Shown: piece by piece, positions 34,491 to 45,787 of the stretch
Numbering within the stretch: position 1 is the first letter of the stretch
How the letters are laid out: every line of letters starts with the position of its first letter
Assembly: GCA_029817715.1 (NCBI GenBank)
Contig: JARUPY010000606.1
Location: forward strand, 5,208,001-5,272,000
From: Melastoma dodecandrum
Lineage: Eukaryota; Streptophyta; Magnoliopsida; Myrtales; Melastomataceae
Direction: 5' to 3'
Length of the DNA stretch: 64,000 nt
Notes under the pieces: model-generated
Told to the model about the DNA's origin: nothing
Seen by the model: only the letters and a program-made list of their open reading frames with translations
Databases searched by the model: none
Position numbers and translations under genes: made by a program

Positions 34491-35058
34491 GAGTTTTGTT
34501 CCTTAATGGCGTCATTTGGCGAAATTAATTCGCGAACTAACCCACCAAAGTCGGCTTTACAAAGGTCGACTTTGGTCCTCAAGAAAGTCGGTCTTTGTAA
34601 GGCCGACTTCAGTTTTGGCGAATGGAAGTCGGCCTTACAAAGGCCGACTTCACCGCACTTAGAAAAAATTTTAGCAAACAAAGTTTGGGACGCTGCATGA
34701 AGGAAGTCGGCCTTTGTAAGGCCGACTTCGATTTTGGGGAATGAAAGTCGGCCTTACAAAGGCCGACTTCTTCAATTTTTTTTTCTTTTGAAATAAAAAA
34801 AAATTAAGGTCGACTTCCATTTAAGATTTTTTTTTTTTAAATTTAAAAGAAAAAAAAATGAAATTGAGGAAGTCGGGCCTTTGTAAGGCCGACTTTCATT
34901 TCAAAAAATCGAAGTCGGCCTTTGTAAGGCCGACTTCCTTAAGGACCGAAGTCGGCCTTTGTAAGGCTGACTTTGGTGGGTTAGTTGGCGAAATATTTTC
35001 CAAACTGCGTCATTTGACGAAATATTTCGTCAAATAACGTCATTATGGAACAAAACTC
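34491..35058. mobile_element. Mutator-like MITE with hairpin array (568 bp), 10-bp target duplication
   Basis: The ends are perfect 12-base inverted repeats (GAGTTTTGTTCC at the left, its complement at the right) that continue imperfectly for about 60 bases. They are flanked by a direct repeat AATAAACACG at 34481-34490 and 35059-35068. A duplication of 9-10 bp with long inverted ends fits non-autonomous Mutator-like elements. No coding sequence inside. The interior is a series of short palindromes (separate entry). It sits about 320 bp upstream of FRL gene A. Confidence 0.85.
34546..34976. repeat. Array of eight short palindromes plus a half unit
   Basis: Near-perfect hairpins with 11-base arms (AAGTCGGCCTT and its complement) and a 3-base loop recur at about 34547, 34584, 34624, 34703, 34744, 34868, 34910 and 34948, with a half unit at about 34806. 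Loops are TGT or ACA, i.e. the units occur in both orientations. Spacers are A/T-rich and unequal (about 10-100 bases). Confidence 0.9.
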
Positions 35059-35068
35059 AATAAACACG

Positions 35069-35377
35069 ATATTACAGAAAAAATGAAGGGAAAACAGGAA
35101 GTTGCCCGCTTCAACTCCCACTCGTTCTACCTCTTCCTCCTTCTGACAACACTCGAAGAGCTCTAAACCTCGGGAGCTCTGTCGCTGTTCATCTACGCAT
35201 GTCCCGATCAGCTTCATCTCCTAAAACTTGCATCTTTAAGGAATCCCAGGTGACGTCCTCCCGTAAAGTTTTGATCTTTATGGGTTTTTCTTGGAAGGTC
35301 CCCCGGATGTGATTCTGGGTTCTGCTTCTTTGTCTCTGTTTGTCGGATATCTCGTTGTGGGTAAGAGGGAGGGGGAG
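35069..35377. promoter_or_regulatory. Probable promoter and leader of FRL gene A
   Basis: About 310 bases between the MITE and the start codon at 35378, without a clear TATA box. Any upstream elements of gene A must be here, in the MITE, or beyond it. Confidence 0.4.
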
Positions 35378-38300
35378 ATGGAGAAGGTGCGGAGTGACTT
35401 GGAGTTGGCCCGGTTGAAGAGGGATGAGATGAGGCAGTTGATGAGGCAGGTGCAGTCTGAGGCTTCCGCGATAGTTTCGTTGGCGGTGAAAACCGGGGAT
35501 TTGGATGAGTATTTCGAAGGGATGCTTAGGGCGCTGGAGGGTTTTTGCGAGAGGAATGCCGAGGTCGAGCGGCAGGTGGAAGAGAGGTTGAGGAGCGTCG
35601 AGGAGAAGGAGCGGAGGTTGAGCCGGTTGCAGGAGGAGATTGATGAGAAAAGCAAGGAATTGAGCTCGGTTGACGGTTTTCTTATAGAGCGGACGTTTCA
35701 GCTTAATGCGAAAAGGGAAGAGCTGAGTTCGGTTGAGGGCATGCTAGATGCGCGGGTCCGCCAACTTAGTGATGGGACGAAGGAATTGGATTCTATCCGT
35801 AAGTCCATTGAAAAATGTCGCAGGCAACAACTTGACTTAACCAAAGATTGCGTGAGAGAATTTGAAACTAGCGAGAAGTACCTTGAGGAAATGAAAATGC
35901 TGGTGGAGGAGAAAAAGAAGGAGGTTGAGCTATGTGAGAAGCAGTGTGGCGAGATAAAGAAATCGATTGAGGAACATTCGGCGGCACTCGCCTCGAAGAA
36001 GAATGCGTTGGTTAGTTTCGAGAAGTCTGTTAAGAATGCTTCCAGGGAGCTAGTAGCAAAGGAGAGTAAGTTGGAAACAGCGAAGCAATGTCTGGGGCAG
36101 TTGGAAAGGGATATTTTGTCGAGAAGGCAAGAGTTGGATTTGGCTCAGGAATCGACGAAGAAGTTGGTCGGAGATCTTGACTCGAAGAAGGGAGAACTAA
36201 AGAACGCGTATTCAAGAGTTCGAAAGCGTAGTGCAAAAGTTGATTCAGGACAACCAGATTCGCTAGCAGAGGAATCAAACTTAGCGGAAGTCTCGCTTCA
36301 ATTTAAAGGGAAGGATTTGATCCAAGTCGATAAACGTTTAGAACTGAACAATGAAGTAGTGCACAAGGAGAAACTACTGCGTTCGTTGCAAAATTCTGCT
36401 CAAAAATGCTGTTCAGCGATCCAAGAAAAGACCAAGGAACTTGAAGATATTCAACGGTCAATTGATGAGCGTACGAAAGAGTTAGAAACTACCGGGAGGC
36501 TCCTCAAGTCGATCAAAGTGCTGGTGGAGGAGAAAAGTAGGGAGCTTGAAATCAAGACGAAGCAGAATAGCGAGTTACAAAAGTCAATCGAAGAGCATTC
36601 CGTGATCCTTGTCTCAAAGAAAGAGGCATTGGTTAGCTTCGAAAAGTCTGTCAAGAAGGCTTCTCGGGAGCTTGTGGCGAAAGAATGCAGGTTGGAAAGT
36701 GCGACAAAAAGTCTAGAGCGGTTGCAAAAGGAGAGCTCTGCAAAAGGGGATGAGATAACTTCAATTTCAGAGTCAACAAAGCGGCTGGATGAGCATCTGG
36801 AGGCAAAGAGGGAAGAACTAAAGGTGTTACTATTAAAGATCGATCAGTGCAACACCGAACTCAAAGACAAGCTGAGGCAACGTGATGGTTCCCAGAAGGC
36901 AAAAGAGCGGCGCTCGATGGCAATTGATGATTCTGCCACAAGTATTGGGAAAAGTGAATTGGAAAATGTGAGACTGCAGCTAGAGCAATTGCAAGAGGAG
37001 GCCAAGGCAAAGAAGGATGAGCTAACTTCTATTGAAAAGTCAAGGGACGAGATTAGCAAGGATCTGTTGTCAAAACGGGAAGAGCTGAGTCTGTTGAGAG
37101 CAACCTGTTCTCAGGTGGAGAGCCGTTTTCTCAAGCTCAAGTCCAAGGAGAAAGAAATGGAATGCCTGCTTGAATCCAAGAAGACAGAAATGGAGTCCTT
37201 TGAAACTTGCAGGAAAGAATGTGACGAGGAGCTTCGATTAAACCAACAGCAGTGTCGGTCTATCCGACTGTCGATTGTGGAGTGCTCCAAGGAGCTAGAG
37301 ACTGAGCAAGAGCTGCTTAGATCAGCGAGGCAATCCCTTGCGGATTGCTTGAAGGAGGTTGAAACAATACGGACGGAGATCAAGCAGATACTGGATACGA
37401 GCAACGACTGCCGTATGAGGCAGGAAGCAAAAGAGAAGCAGTTGCACTCACTTCGATTATCACTTGACCAACGCAGTCAGGAGCTCGAGTTGAGGGAGAG
37501 CAGACTGAGTGAGAAGCTTATTGATTTTGAGCTTCAGCGACAGCAGTTTCGTCTCGTGAAAAATGCACTGGAGGATCGCCGGCAAGAAGAGGCGTTGCTG
37601 TCTGGTATGTATCCTAAAAGGAAGTTCATTATTGCTACTTTGAATTTCTGATACTCGACTTCATCACCAATGAAGAGGTTGCCATCTAGTCGTCCCATTT
37701 GAGATTAAATCAAGTAAAACCTTGATCAATACTATACTTTTTAACAGGTATCGCCGATATTCACTTAATGACAGGTTCTGATGTGGTTGATCGCCCCAGA
37801 AATAAAAAGAGGCAGTCATCTGATGCTTGTGCTGACAATACGAGGCTCATCAATGTTAACATCTTTGAAGATGAACTGGGGGATGCCAAAGTGGGTAAAT
37901 TAGACCCCGCAAAAGTCGTGCTCGATTTGATCGAAGGTTCCTTTGAGCGGCATGTCAGTGGTGAGGACATTGGATCTGGAGAGGATGACTTTCTGGCGAA
38001 TAGCATTCTGTTGGAGCAATTGTCGGAGGCTTCCCCATCGGTGAAGCCTGAGATTAGAGCTCGGGCCCTGAAGCTGGCTAGGGAGTGGAAACTGAAAATG
38101 AGAGCCAAGGCTGCAACCCTGGTGTTTCTTCATCTGTTGGCTGCATACAATTTGACCGCATCTTTCGACCCTCGTGAAATCATGGAACTAGCGGAATCCT
38201 CTTCCTTGACCGATACTCATCCTGAACTGTGTCTGCTTCTTGGCATTGCAGGTCCAATTTTCTCCGCCGTTTTGCTTGATTACAACCTTCTTTCTATCCC

Positions 38301-38433
38301 ACACGTCGTAAAACTTGCAGTCCGATTCTCACAAGTTCCTTGGTCCACACTAGGTGCCGCTGCCTCTTCCGTGAAATCACCACCCCGTCGATCGCTTAGA
38401 AAGAAGAGACGCCAGGGCCCTGTCGCGGACTGA
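35378..38433 (+). CDS. FRIGIDA-like protein, gene A (coiled coil plus FRIGIDA domain)
   Basis: Exon 1 is 35378-37604, exon 2 begins 37748 (or 37778; both acceptors keep frame), stop at 38433. The ATG at 35378 gives MEKVRSDLELARLKR, matching the starts of genes B-D. Residues 1-742 are almost wholly coiled coil, with an internal duplication (KSIEEHSAAL near residue 194 and KSIEEHSVIL near 400). The C-terminal part is the FRIGIDA domain (LDPAKVVLDLIEGSF, REWKLKMRAKA, HPELCLLLGIAG). A possible in-frame 102-base intron (38252-38353) would join LGIAG to a basic tail (SPPRRSLRKKRRQG); reading through gives 970 aa, splicing 936. FRIGIDA relatives scaffold transcription complexes controlling flowering; this coiled-coil-first subgroup resembles AT5G27220/AT5G27230, whose roles are poorly known. 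Confidence 0.9.
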
Positions 38434-39105
38434 CGCCGGGCAACCCCTGCCCAAAACTGTGCATGGGATCTACTGCAGAATATGAACCTTCCTGTACGAA
38501 AACAGGTGTAAACACCTGTAGGCTTCTTGTGATAGGAGTAAATATCGGTTAGGGGGCTAACAGCGGATGACAGCTGCTGTGTATGATGAAGGTGGGTATT
38601 TTGTCAGCAGTAGCGATGAACTTATTCCGGTAAGCACACTCGATCCCCCCTATTCTTTCTCGCATTGCATCCTGCGTGTGCCGCTGCAGCTGCGTGGCCG
38701 TGTTGTTCGGCATCGACGTCGATGCATGCGTGCGGGTTCCTTCATCTTAGGGTTAGTGGGGATAATGATACGGTGGTGGGTTCCAAACACGATATCCTAC
38801 AGCTGTGGTCACCACTCGCCTTTCCGAGTTCCGATTCCGACCGTCTGAACGGGACCATGTCAACGACATGCTAACAACGTTGTTATTCTTATTAGGAGGG
38901 ACAACATGATAACCTGGGAAAAGATTCTCAAATAGAAAGGAAAACGCGTCTTAGCAAGACAAGTGGCGTTCCCGGGGAGGTGGACCAGTGCTGCATACAG
39001 TGAGCAGCGCCGCAGGGGATTGGGGAGACGGACAGCGACGTCGAACTGCTTGGAACGTCATTTTCTTTGTCTTATTGAGGCGATTTGGGGGGGGGGGGGG
39101 GTGAT
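38434..39105. other. Spacer between FRL genes A and B
   Basis: No gene supported. It ends with a run of about 14 G residues (39087-39101) four bases before the gene B start codon. Confidence 0.5.
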
Positions 39106-42087
39106 ATGGAGGAAATTGAGGAGGGTTTGAAGTTGGCGACCTCCAAGAGGGAGGAGGTCAGGAAGGCCCTTCACAACCTGAGCGCCGAGGCCTCTTCCGG
39201 TGTCCTCCTGTCCATCAAGTGGAAGGATCTCGACGATCACCCCGACCATGTCCACGGGGCTATGGAGCTTACGCTCTCCGAGAATGTGAAGGCCGAGAGG
39301 TCGTTGATGGAGCGGTCGAGGATCGTCGAGGAACGGGAGCGGAGGTGGGGTGAGATCCAGGAGAGGTTTCGTCGCGAGGAGGAGGAGTTGGGAGCCATCG
39401 AGCGGAAGGCGGAGGAATGCGAGGGTGACCTGGCCTCTGCTAGGATGGAGCTCGGTTTTGTTACGGGGAGGGTGGTCTCGCCGAGGGAGGAGCTGAGACC
39501 CTTGGAGGAGTTGATCCTGGAGGTGAAGAGGGAGGTCGAGTTGAAGGAGGAGGAGTTGCGGCACGTGGAGGCAACCCTTGCGGAACGGGGCAGAGAAGTG
39601 GCTCGCGTTTCAGAGGAGCTCCGTGCCCTGGAGGACTCCAAGCGGAGCGTCTGTGATGAGGTTCGGGCGAGGAAGGATGCAGTTGATGCGGTGGAGAAGA
39701 CGCTCTGCGAGCGAGTGAAGGAACTTGGGGCTGTGGAGATGCGGCTCAAGTCTATCAAAACTTTGACGAAGGATTTCAGCGAGGAGCTCGAGCAAAAGGA
39801 GAAGGAATACGATGGGATCGCTAAGTCCATTGAGAAGCAGTCGGCTACCTTTCGTTTGAGGCAGAAAGATCTCTTGCGTCTCGAAGTTTCTGCCGACAAA
39901 GCTGCCGGTGATTTGGGAAAGACTATGAGAGTGTTGGATAACCTAACACAACGGAAGGAGCAGCTGCGCCGCGAGACAGAGATGAGCAGACGGGAGCATA
40001 GTTCGCTGCTGGACTCGGTGCATCACCTCCGTCAGGATCTTGAGTCATTGAAGGGACAGATCGGCGAGGCTTCTTTGAGCATTGTGGCACGGGATGCTGA
40101 ACTTAATGCCAAGGTGAAGCAGCTTAATGAATGCGAGAATGCCATCAAGGAGAAGTCTTCTCTGCTTGATTCGAAGAATGGGAAGTTGGCCTCAGTTGAA
40201 GTTTCTGTTGAGAAGGCTGCTGCGGAGCTCCGGAAAAAGCAACATGAGCTGAGAAGCACGGAGGAGCAGTTAGAGCGACTGAAAAAGGAAATGGAGGGGT
40301 TCGCATCTAAGAGGGAAGAGCTTAATGTCATACGTTCGGAGATTGTTAGGCATAGTGCTGATCTGGAGTCCAGGAAGAAAGATAAGGAGCGTATTGAAAT
40401 CGAAGTGAGACAATGTGAGGGTGACCGCCGGTTGCAGGAGCGGAAGTGTTACTTCATCCAAAGGTCGCATCTTGATTGCTTGCAGCAGCTGGAGAACAAG
40501 AACACTAAGCTAGAAGAGGTGAAGAAATCCATTTCTGATTGTTCTGTGGAGTTGGAACTGAAAAGAAAGGCGCTGGAGCAGATCCGGTCGAAGATTGTGG
40601 ACTGCAACAGGGCACTCAAAGAGAGGGAGGAACAGCTGAGTTCAATGAATTCTTCGATTGAGAAAGGCTGCGTGGAGCTGGAGACGAATGCGAGGAACTT
40701 CAGGGAGCTCAGCAGGTTTTTTACTGGTCTACAGCTCCAGTATCGCCAGATGGTTGATAATTCATGGGAAGTAAATTCACGATTGCCGCCTGGTGAGTAA
40801 TCCTAAGTAGATTTATGCTTGATGTTTGTTCACTAGTAAAAGCAAGGATAGTCGATTTTGCGTGTGATTATTTTCACAAACGTAACACCCTGCCAGGCAC
40901 GGATACTGTCCATCCTCGGTTGCAAATAAAGGTCGAGCCAGAGGACGACCGGCCTTCTGTTGTTTCTTCGACTCCACCTCCGGATTATAAAAAAAGTGTC
41001 TGCGAACAGTTTGAGGAGGCTTGTGAAAATGGTTGTAACCCAGCAGAAATAGTATTGGATACAATTCAACAGGCCCGACACCAGCTCCAGAATACGTGGG
41101 GTGCTGGACTCGGGACAGGCGATCTCATGGACATTTTAGCGCTTCTAGAGCTCTTGATGGGAACTCCACATGAAACGACACAGGGAATTACCAAGCGTGC
41201 ACTTGAAGAAGCAGGAGAGTGGATAACAAAGTTGCAAGACAAGGCAGGAAATCCTTCGGAGGTCACGGTGCTTCTCCATTTCATGGATGCATACAAGTTG
41301 GAGTCATATTTTCATCGTGATGAACTGACCAGACTAGCGGAAACTCTTTCCGTGGCCAAATCTGATCCCAGATTGTGTCGGTCTCCTGGGCTTCCAGAGA
41401 AGAATGCCGGTAATCCCCTAAACTGTATTATCCGTGGTCATTTTTCGTCTAGGCTTCTGAAGTTTCGTTGTGCACTGCATGGATTTTCTTTCTAGTTCGG
41501 ATCAAATTGGATTCACTATTAGTAAAATTATACAGCATGGCATATATTTTGCCCCGGGTTCTATCTCTGCTCTGTATGCAATAATGGCAGTGTATGAATT
41601 CATCACAATTCTTTCTGGTCTGGTTGTTGGGATGATTACTAGGACTCAAACTATGATGAATCTTCGTCGGGTTTGGACCCCTAGATTCAAATGATTTCTG
41701 CTCGGCTACCTCCTTGAACGACATTGAACACTTTTGTGCCTTGGATGTTTCTCATGTGAGGTTGTCATCTTCAGTCTTCTGTCTTTGCTAGAATGAAATG
41801 TTGTATGAATGCTGGCTGGACCATATGGATGCACGGCGCATGATCCCCGAAGAAAACAATTGGGGCAACATCCCATTTCTTCACCCTGGAAAACCCGTGT
41901 AGCCCCAAATCATTACAACGCGCCTGTGCTGTTTCTTTCGTAGGGATGATTCATTTCAGTGCTCTCTGTGTCACGCAATGCAGGTACTTCCATGAGTTGC
42001 CCTCTTCAACGGCATGGAGAGAACAAGCGCAGTAGGGAGACGCTGGATGAACCACAACATCGCCTGCAGCAGCACAAAACCGGATGA
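39106..42087 (+). CDS. FRIGIDA-like protein, gene B, 3 exons, 767 aa
   Basis: Exons 39106-40792, 40897-41409 and 41984-42087 join in frame (G|GT-type phase-1 junctions) to 767 aa. Start MEEIEEGLKLATSKREE; residues 20-60 hold the conserved head (LHNLSAEASSGVLL, IKWKDLDDH). A coiled coil follows to about residue 550, then a Pro/Ser linker and the FRIGIDA domain (CNPAEIVLDTIQQA, LHFMDAYKLESYF, DPRLCRSPGLPEK). Exon 3 encodes a short basic tail (TSMSCPLQRHGENKRSRETL) as in other FRL proteins. Spacing after gene A and shared exon plan mark a tandem duplicate. Without the third exon the frame would run into intron sequence, so this boundary is inferred from phase, splice sites and the tail of gene A. 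Confidence 0.87.
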
Positions 42088-42644
42088 CTTAATAGGACAT
42101 GGCTCACGCAAATGCTCGCCATAGTAAGCTAGGTTCCAGCACGAATTCCCGTTCACGGCCTCCTCCGACAGGCAGCACCCCCGGGTATTCTTTAGGTGTA
42201 GGTAGCTAATGACTCGTGGGTGGTTTTGGGAAGAATGTTTAGAAGGTGGGTTATCATAGATTTGGAGAGGTTAATATGTTTTTGTACAGCCCGCTTTCAA
42301 GCTCATCTCCAAGAAGCCATTTCTTTTCCTCGTTTGCCCCCTTCCGACCAATAATAAGCTTCCACGTGACTCTATCGAAAAAACTGGTAAAATGATTGCG
42401 CTTATGATTCGGCTTGATTTCGGACGGACACGGCTGAGGGGGGGTGGGGACAAAAGAAGCACGTCCAGCCAAAGAAAGAACTCAAAAAAGAAGATAATAA
42501 TAAGATCAGCTACATTATAAATTCCTGCCCTCCCGACAGGGAGTTTGTCCTGCTTGTCCGGAGATGCTCCGGATAAAACGTGACAGCTCGGCTTCAGAGA
42601 CGTCTGGCATTCACAAAAGGCCTGCTCGCTTTGTCATCATCTGA
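42088..42644. other. Convergent 3' flanks of FRL genes B and C
   Basis: No gene supported. Contains both transcript ends if exon 3 of gene C is correctly placed at 42645-42736. Confidence 0.4.
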
Positions 42645-45098
42645 TCAGGGATTCCTGGCTAGGCTGCTTTTATGCTTCGCCCGATGTGGAGCTGGGTCGC
42701 TTACTCCCTCTGGTCGACCACTCCCGGGAAATGTACCTGATGTTAAACTGCCACTGGAATTGAGTAAACAAAATGAGTTCCAACAACACCCCGTTTCAGT
42801 TTTCGGAAGGATTATACAGGAAATTAATGTAAGCAGGCAAATAATCGTGAGATGAAATACCAAGAGTTCCACAGTACTCTCCTTGTGGCATAATTTCGGA
42901 AAGCAAGCAACGGGCCTCCACATAGCGGGAATAAACCATACAAAACGCGTGCAACGATAAGAAATCGGAAAACTAGATCATCAAAGGAGAGTCTCCAAAG
43001 TCACAGCAGTAAACTTGGTGTGTCATACTTAACTTTTCACGAAAAGCGAGTTCGAGTTTAAGAAACATTTGTCTACATATATTGCATGTGACAACGGACC
43101 ACATTAGATGCAAGTATTAACAATATTTGGTGACTAAGAGATGAACAATTTCCAACGGCAATCTCATATATGTTTTCACCTAGTCATAGCCAATCTAAAC
43201 GTGTTTGAGGAAGTAGTCAAGCAAACAGAACAGCCTAACAGCATAATAAACTATTGGTACGCCTTCCACTGCCAGTTGATTGCAGTATGACAGATTAGAC
43301 ACCAGAATAAATGACAAAATAAGGTAAAACAAATGTAAGGAGTGACAATAGGGACCGGAGTGACAACTAGTCAAGGCATGAATGCTATTCTACCAACGCC
43401 AGACAGACCTTAATATCGACAACAAAAGCCAAACAAATAATGCATGATCCAACTTGAAATGTCAAAAATCTCGGAAGAGCAAGCGATAAAAGAACCATAA
43501 AACGGAGAAGTTACCACTTACCATCAATCTCAGCTGTAAGACCAAGAGTCAGGCACAACTCGGGGTGAGACTTGGTCAGAGAACAGGCTTCCGCAAGTAA
43601 CCTGATTTGGCTTATGTAAAACCACATCAACTTGTAAGCAGCTAGGAAATGCAAGAAACCCAGGGCCGACCATTTACTTTCTGGTTTGTCTTTCAATTTG
43701 ATCTTCCACAGTGTTGCCAGCTGAAAAGCACATTCCATAACCTCTTGTGTCATTGCAGGTGAAAGTTCCATTAGTTGCTCTAAGAGGGAAATATCTGCTG
43801 CATCCCAACTGCTTTGGAGCAGGTGTGGAGAGCCTTGGATCATGTCCAGTACCACCTTCGCAGGGTCTAGTCCACAAGCATACGCCTCGGCAAAGAACCG
43901 ATTAACCGTGTTCGAACTATCATCCGCAAGATAGAGCAAATTTTGGCCCAAGTCAGTCGGAAATGTAGAACCGACAAAAGGCACACTCTTTAACAGCTCG
44001 GTCTCTATCTTTTCTCCGGGATTGACGGAATCAGCACCTGCCGGCGGAGTTAAATAAACGTTACCACAATCCATTCGATGATCAATGTATCAAAATATCA
44101 TATCCCGTCTAAACTCAGCAAAACTGTATTCATGCTTCAGGAAACTGGCGCTCATTACCAACAGTGAACTTCGGACACAACTTAATAGTTTGAGGCCGTT
44201 TACTAGCAAATAGGGTTATCTAAAAGCAGAAAGCACAATGCTCTATCACACAATCCATAAGAAAACAAGTAACTGGAGAAGCGAGCATCCAGCCATGACG
44301 CCGTCAACTTACAATGTGGAAAACCTCGTTCTTGCGGCGGGCGTTCGTTCTGATTCACCGTCGGATGATGATATTGCTGCGGTTGAAGACACAACTCCCT
44401 GGACTTTGGAGAGTTCGACTGTACATCCATTTCTTCGGTAACCCTCCGGGACTCCTCTTCAAATCAACCACCTGAGTAAACTCTATGACCGATTCCCTAA
44501 CTGCCTCGAGCTCCGCCTCCTTCGTCAGCAGCTCCTGGGCAACCTCCGCATACTTGGCCGCGATCGAACCTCCCAACGAATCCAACTCCTTGTTCTTCAC
44601 CTCGAGCTCCGTCCTCTTCGAGGCGAGCAAATCCTCCACTCCCCTCAGCTCCTCCTTCCTAGCATCCAAATCCCTCGACGTACCATCCAAGTAGAAGTTA
44701 ACCACTCCGACCTCCATCTCGCTCGACTGCAGCTCCCTCGCCCTCTCGTCAATGGACCTCCTAATCTTCTGCTTGGCCTCCTCCAAATCACGCAACCAGT
44801 CGAACGAAGCCAACCTCTCCGTCTCTACAGTCGCCTCCAGAGCCCTCCGTGTCCCGTCAAAACAATCCCCCAGGGCGGCCGCTTCCGCGACAACTCGCAG
44901 CAGCGTCTGTCGGAAAGCCTCCTTCTCCGCCCTCGCCAGACTCAGACCCTCCGATATCTTCTCCATCGATCGGTTCGTCCTCGCCGTCCCGCCGGAAATA
45001 GAAACAAATGGGTTGTGGGTGGGGGGAGGGGGGGTGGGAGGCAAAAACGCGGGAGACGAGGAGGAAGAAGGGACGGAAGAGGGTGTAGTCGTGTTCAT
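42645..45098 (-). pseudogene. FRIGIDA-like gene C, with a frameshift near 44455 and a short coiled coil
   Basis: Exon 1 spans about 45098 (or 44966, MEKISEGLSLARAEK) to about 44295, exon 2 is 43522-44037, and exon 3 is probably 42645-42736 (GTFPGSGRPEGV and a basic tail, correct phase). The head and coiled coil are clear (ARELQSSEMEVG, ASKRTELEVKNKEL), but the coiled coil is only about 170 residues against 450-700 in A, B and D. Near 44455 the frame breaks: a plausible continuation (EESRRVTEEMDVQSNS), leading to a good donor at about 44294, lies one frame away. Exon 2 keeps the FRIGIDA domain (LDPAKVVLDMIQGS, LGFLHFLAAYKLMWFY, SHPELCLTLGL). It may be a recent pseudogene, or the missing base may be a sequencing error. 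Confidence 0.68.
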
Positions 45099-45787
45099 GC
45101 AAAAAAAGTAACTTCCTTCATAATTTACATTTTGGTCCTTCATCTCCTAATTTATTCGGTTAGATCCTCAAACTTTTACCTACTTTTTCATCTGGGACGA
45201 CGTCGCTTTCTGGCATTATGCAGGCTGCTATCAGCTGGCTCTGCCCCCTACGTTTTGTCTACTTGTTCAGTTCGGGACGTCCTTTCAATATTACAGACAT
45301 TTTTCATTTATGGAAATATGACGTGCTGGTAATAAAATTTGGACGTTATCGATTCATGAAACGTGTATTTTTCAATCGTGGTTGGACCGTACTCGTCGAT
45401 TTGACCTGATTTGACATGACATTATGTTCTTTTTTTTTTTTTTTTAACTATTTCCCGGGTTTCACAGAAGGAGGAAAGGATTTTGATAGTCCCGATCAGA
45501 CAGAAGATAAGATAGATCGCCAGTGGGGCCCAGCCCAATCCGAAGGGTTACCGCAGAAATGAAAGCCCAGAAACCCTTACGGTGCATTTGCCAAGTTTTC
45601 ATATCCGCCCAAATCCACTCAGAAATCACTCAATCTCAGTAAAGTTAAAAAAGGTAAAAAGGACGATCAGGATCAGGAGAAGATAATGTTTGAGTCGTTC
45701 GATATCGGGGCGGAAGTATAGGTGGAGGAGGAACAACACCCAAACCCAAACCCTAACTGTCAACCCCTGTTCAAGGTGAAGACGACG
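45099..45787. promoter_or_regulatory. Shared upstream region of divergent FRL genes C and D
   Basis: Genes C (minus) and D (plus) are head to head with about 690 bases between their likely start codons, so the stretch must hold both promoters. A T-run lies at about 45431-45445. A small upstream ORF of gene D is listed separately. Confidence 0.5.
45686..45721 (+). other. Possible 11-codon upstream ORF of FRL gene D
   Basis: ATG at 45686 opens MFESFDIGAEV and stops at TAG (45719-45721), 66 bases before the chosen main start at 45788. If the leader begins upstream of it, it could dampen translation of gene D. Transcript start unknown. Confidence 0.35.

Noticed and set aside
34546..34976. Regular palindromic repeats resembling a CRISPR array
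   Set aside because: Spacing is irregular, spacers are A/T-rich and not of constant length, units occur in both orientations, and the array lies inside a transposon with inverted ends and a target duplication in a plant genome.
38567..38848. 93-codon open frame downstream of FRL gene A
   Set aside because: Its sequence has no FRIGIDA-like or other recognisable similarity, and neighbouring splice signals do not place it in gene A or B.
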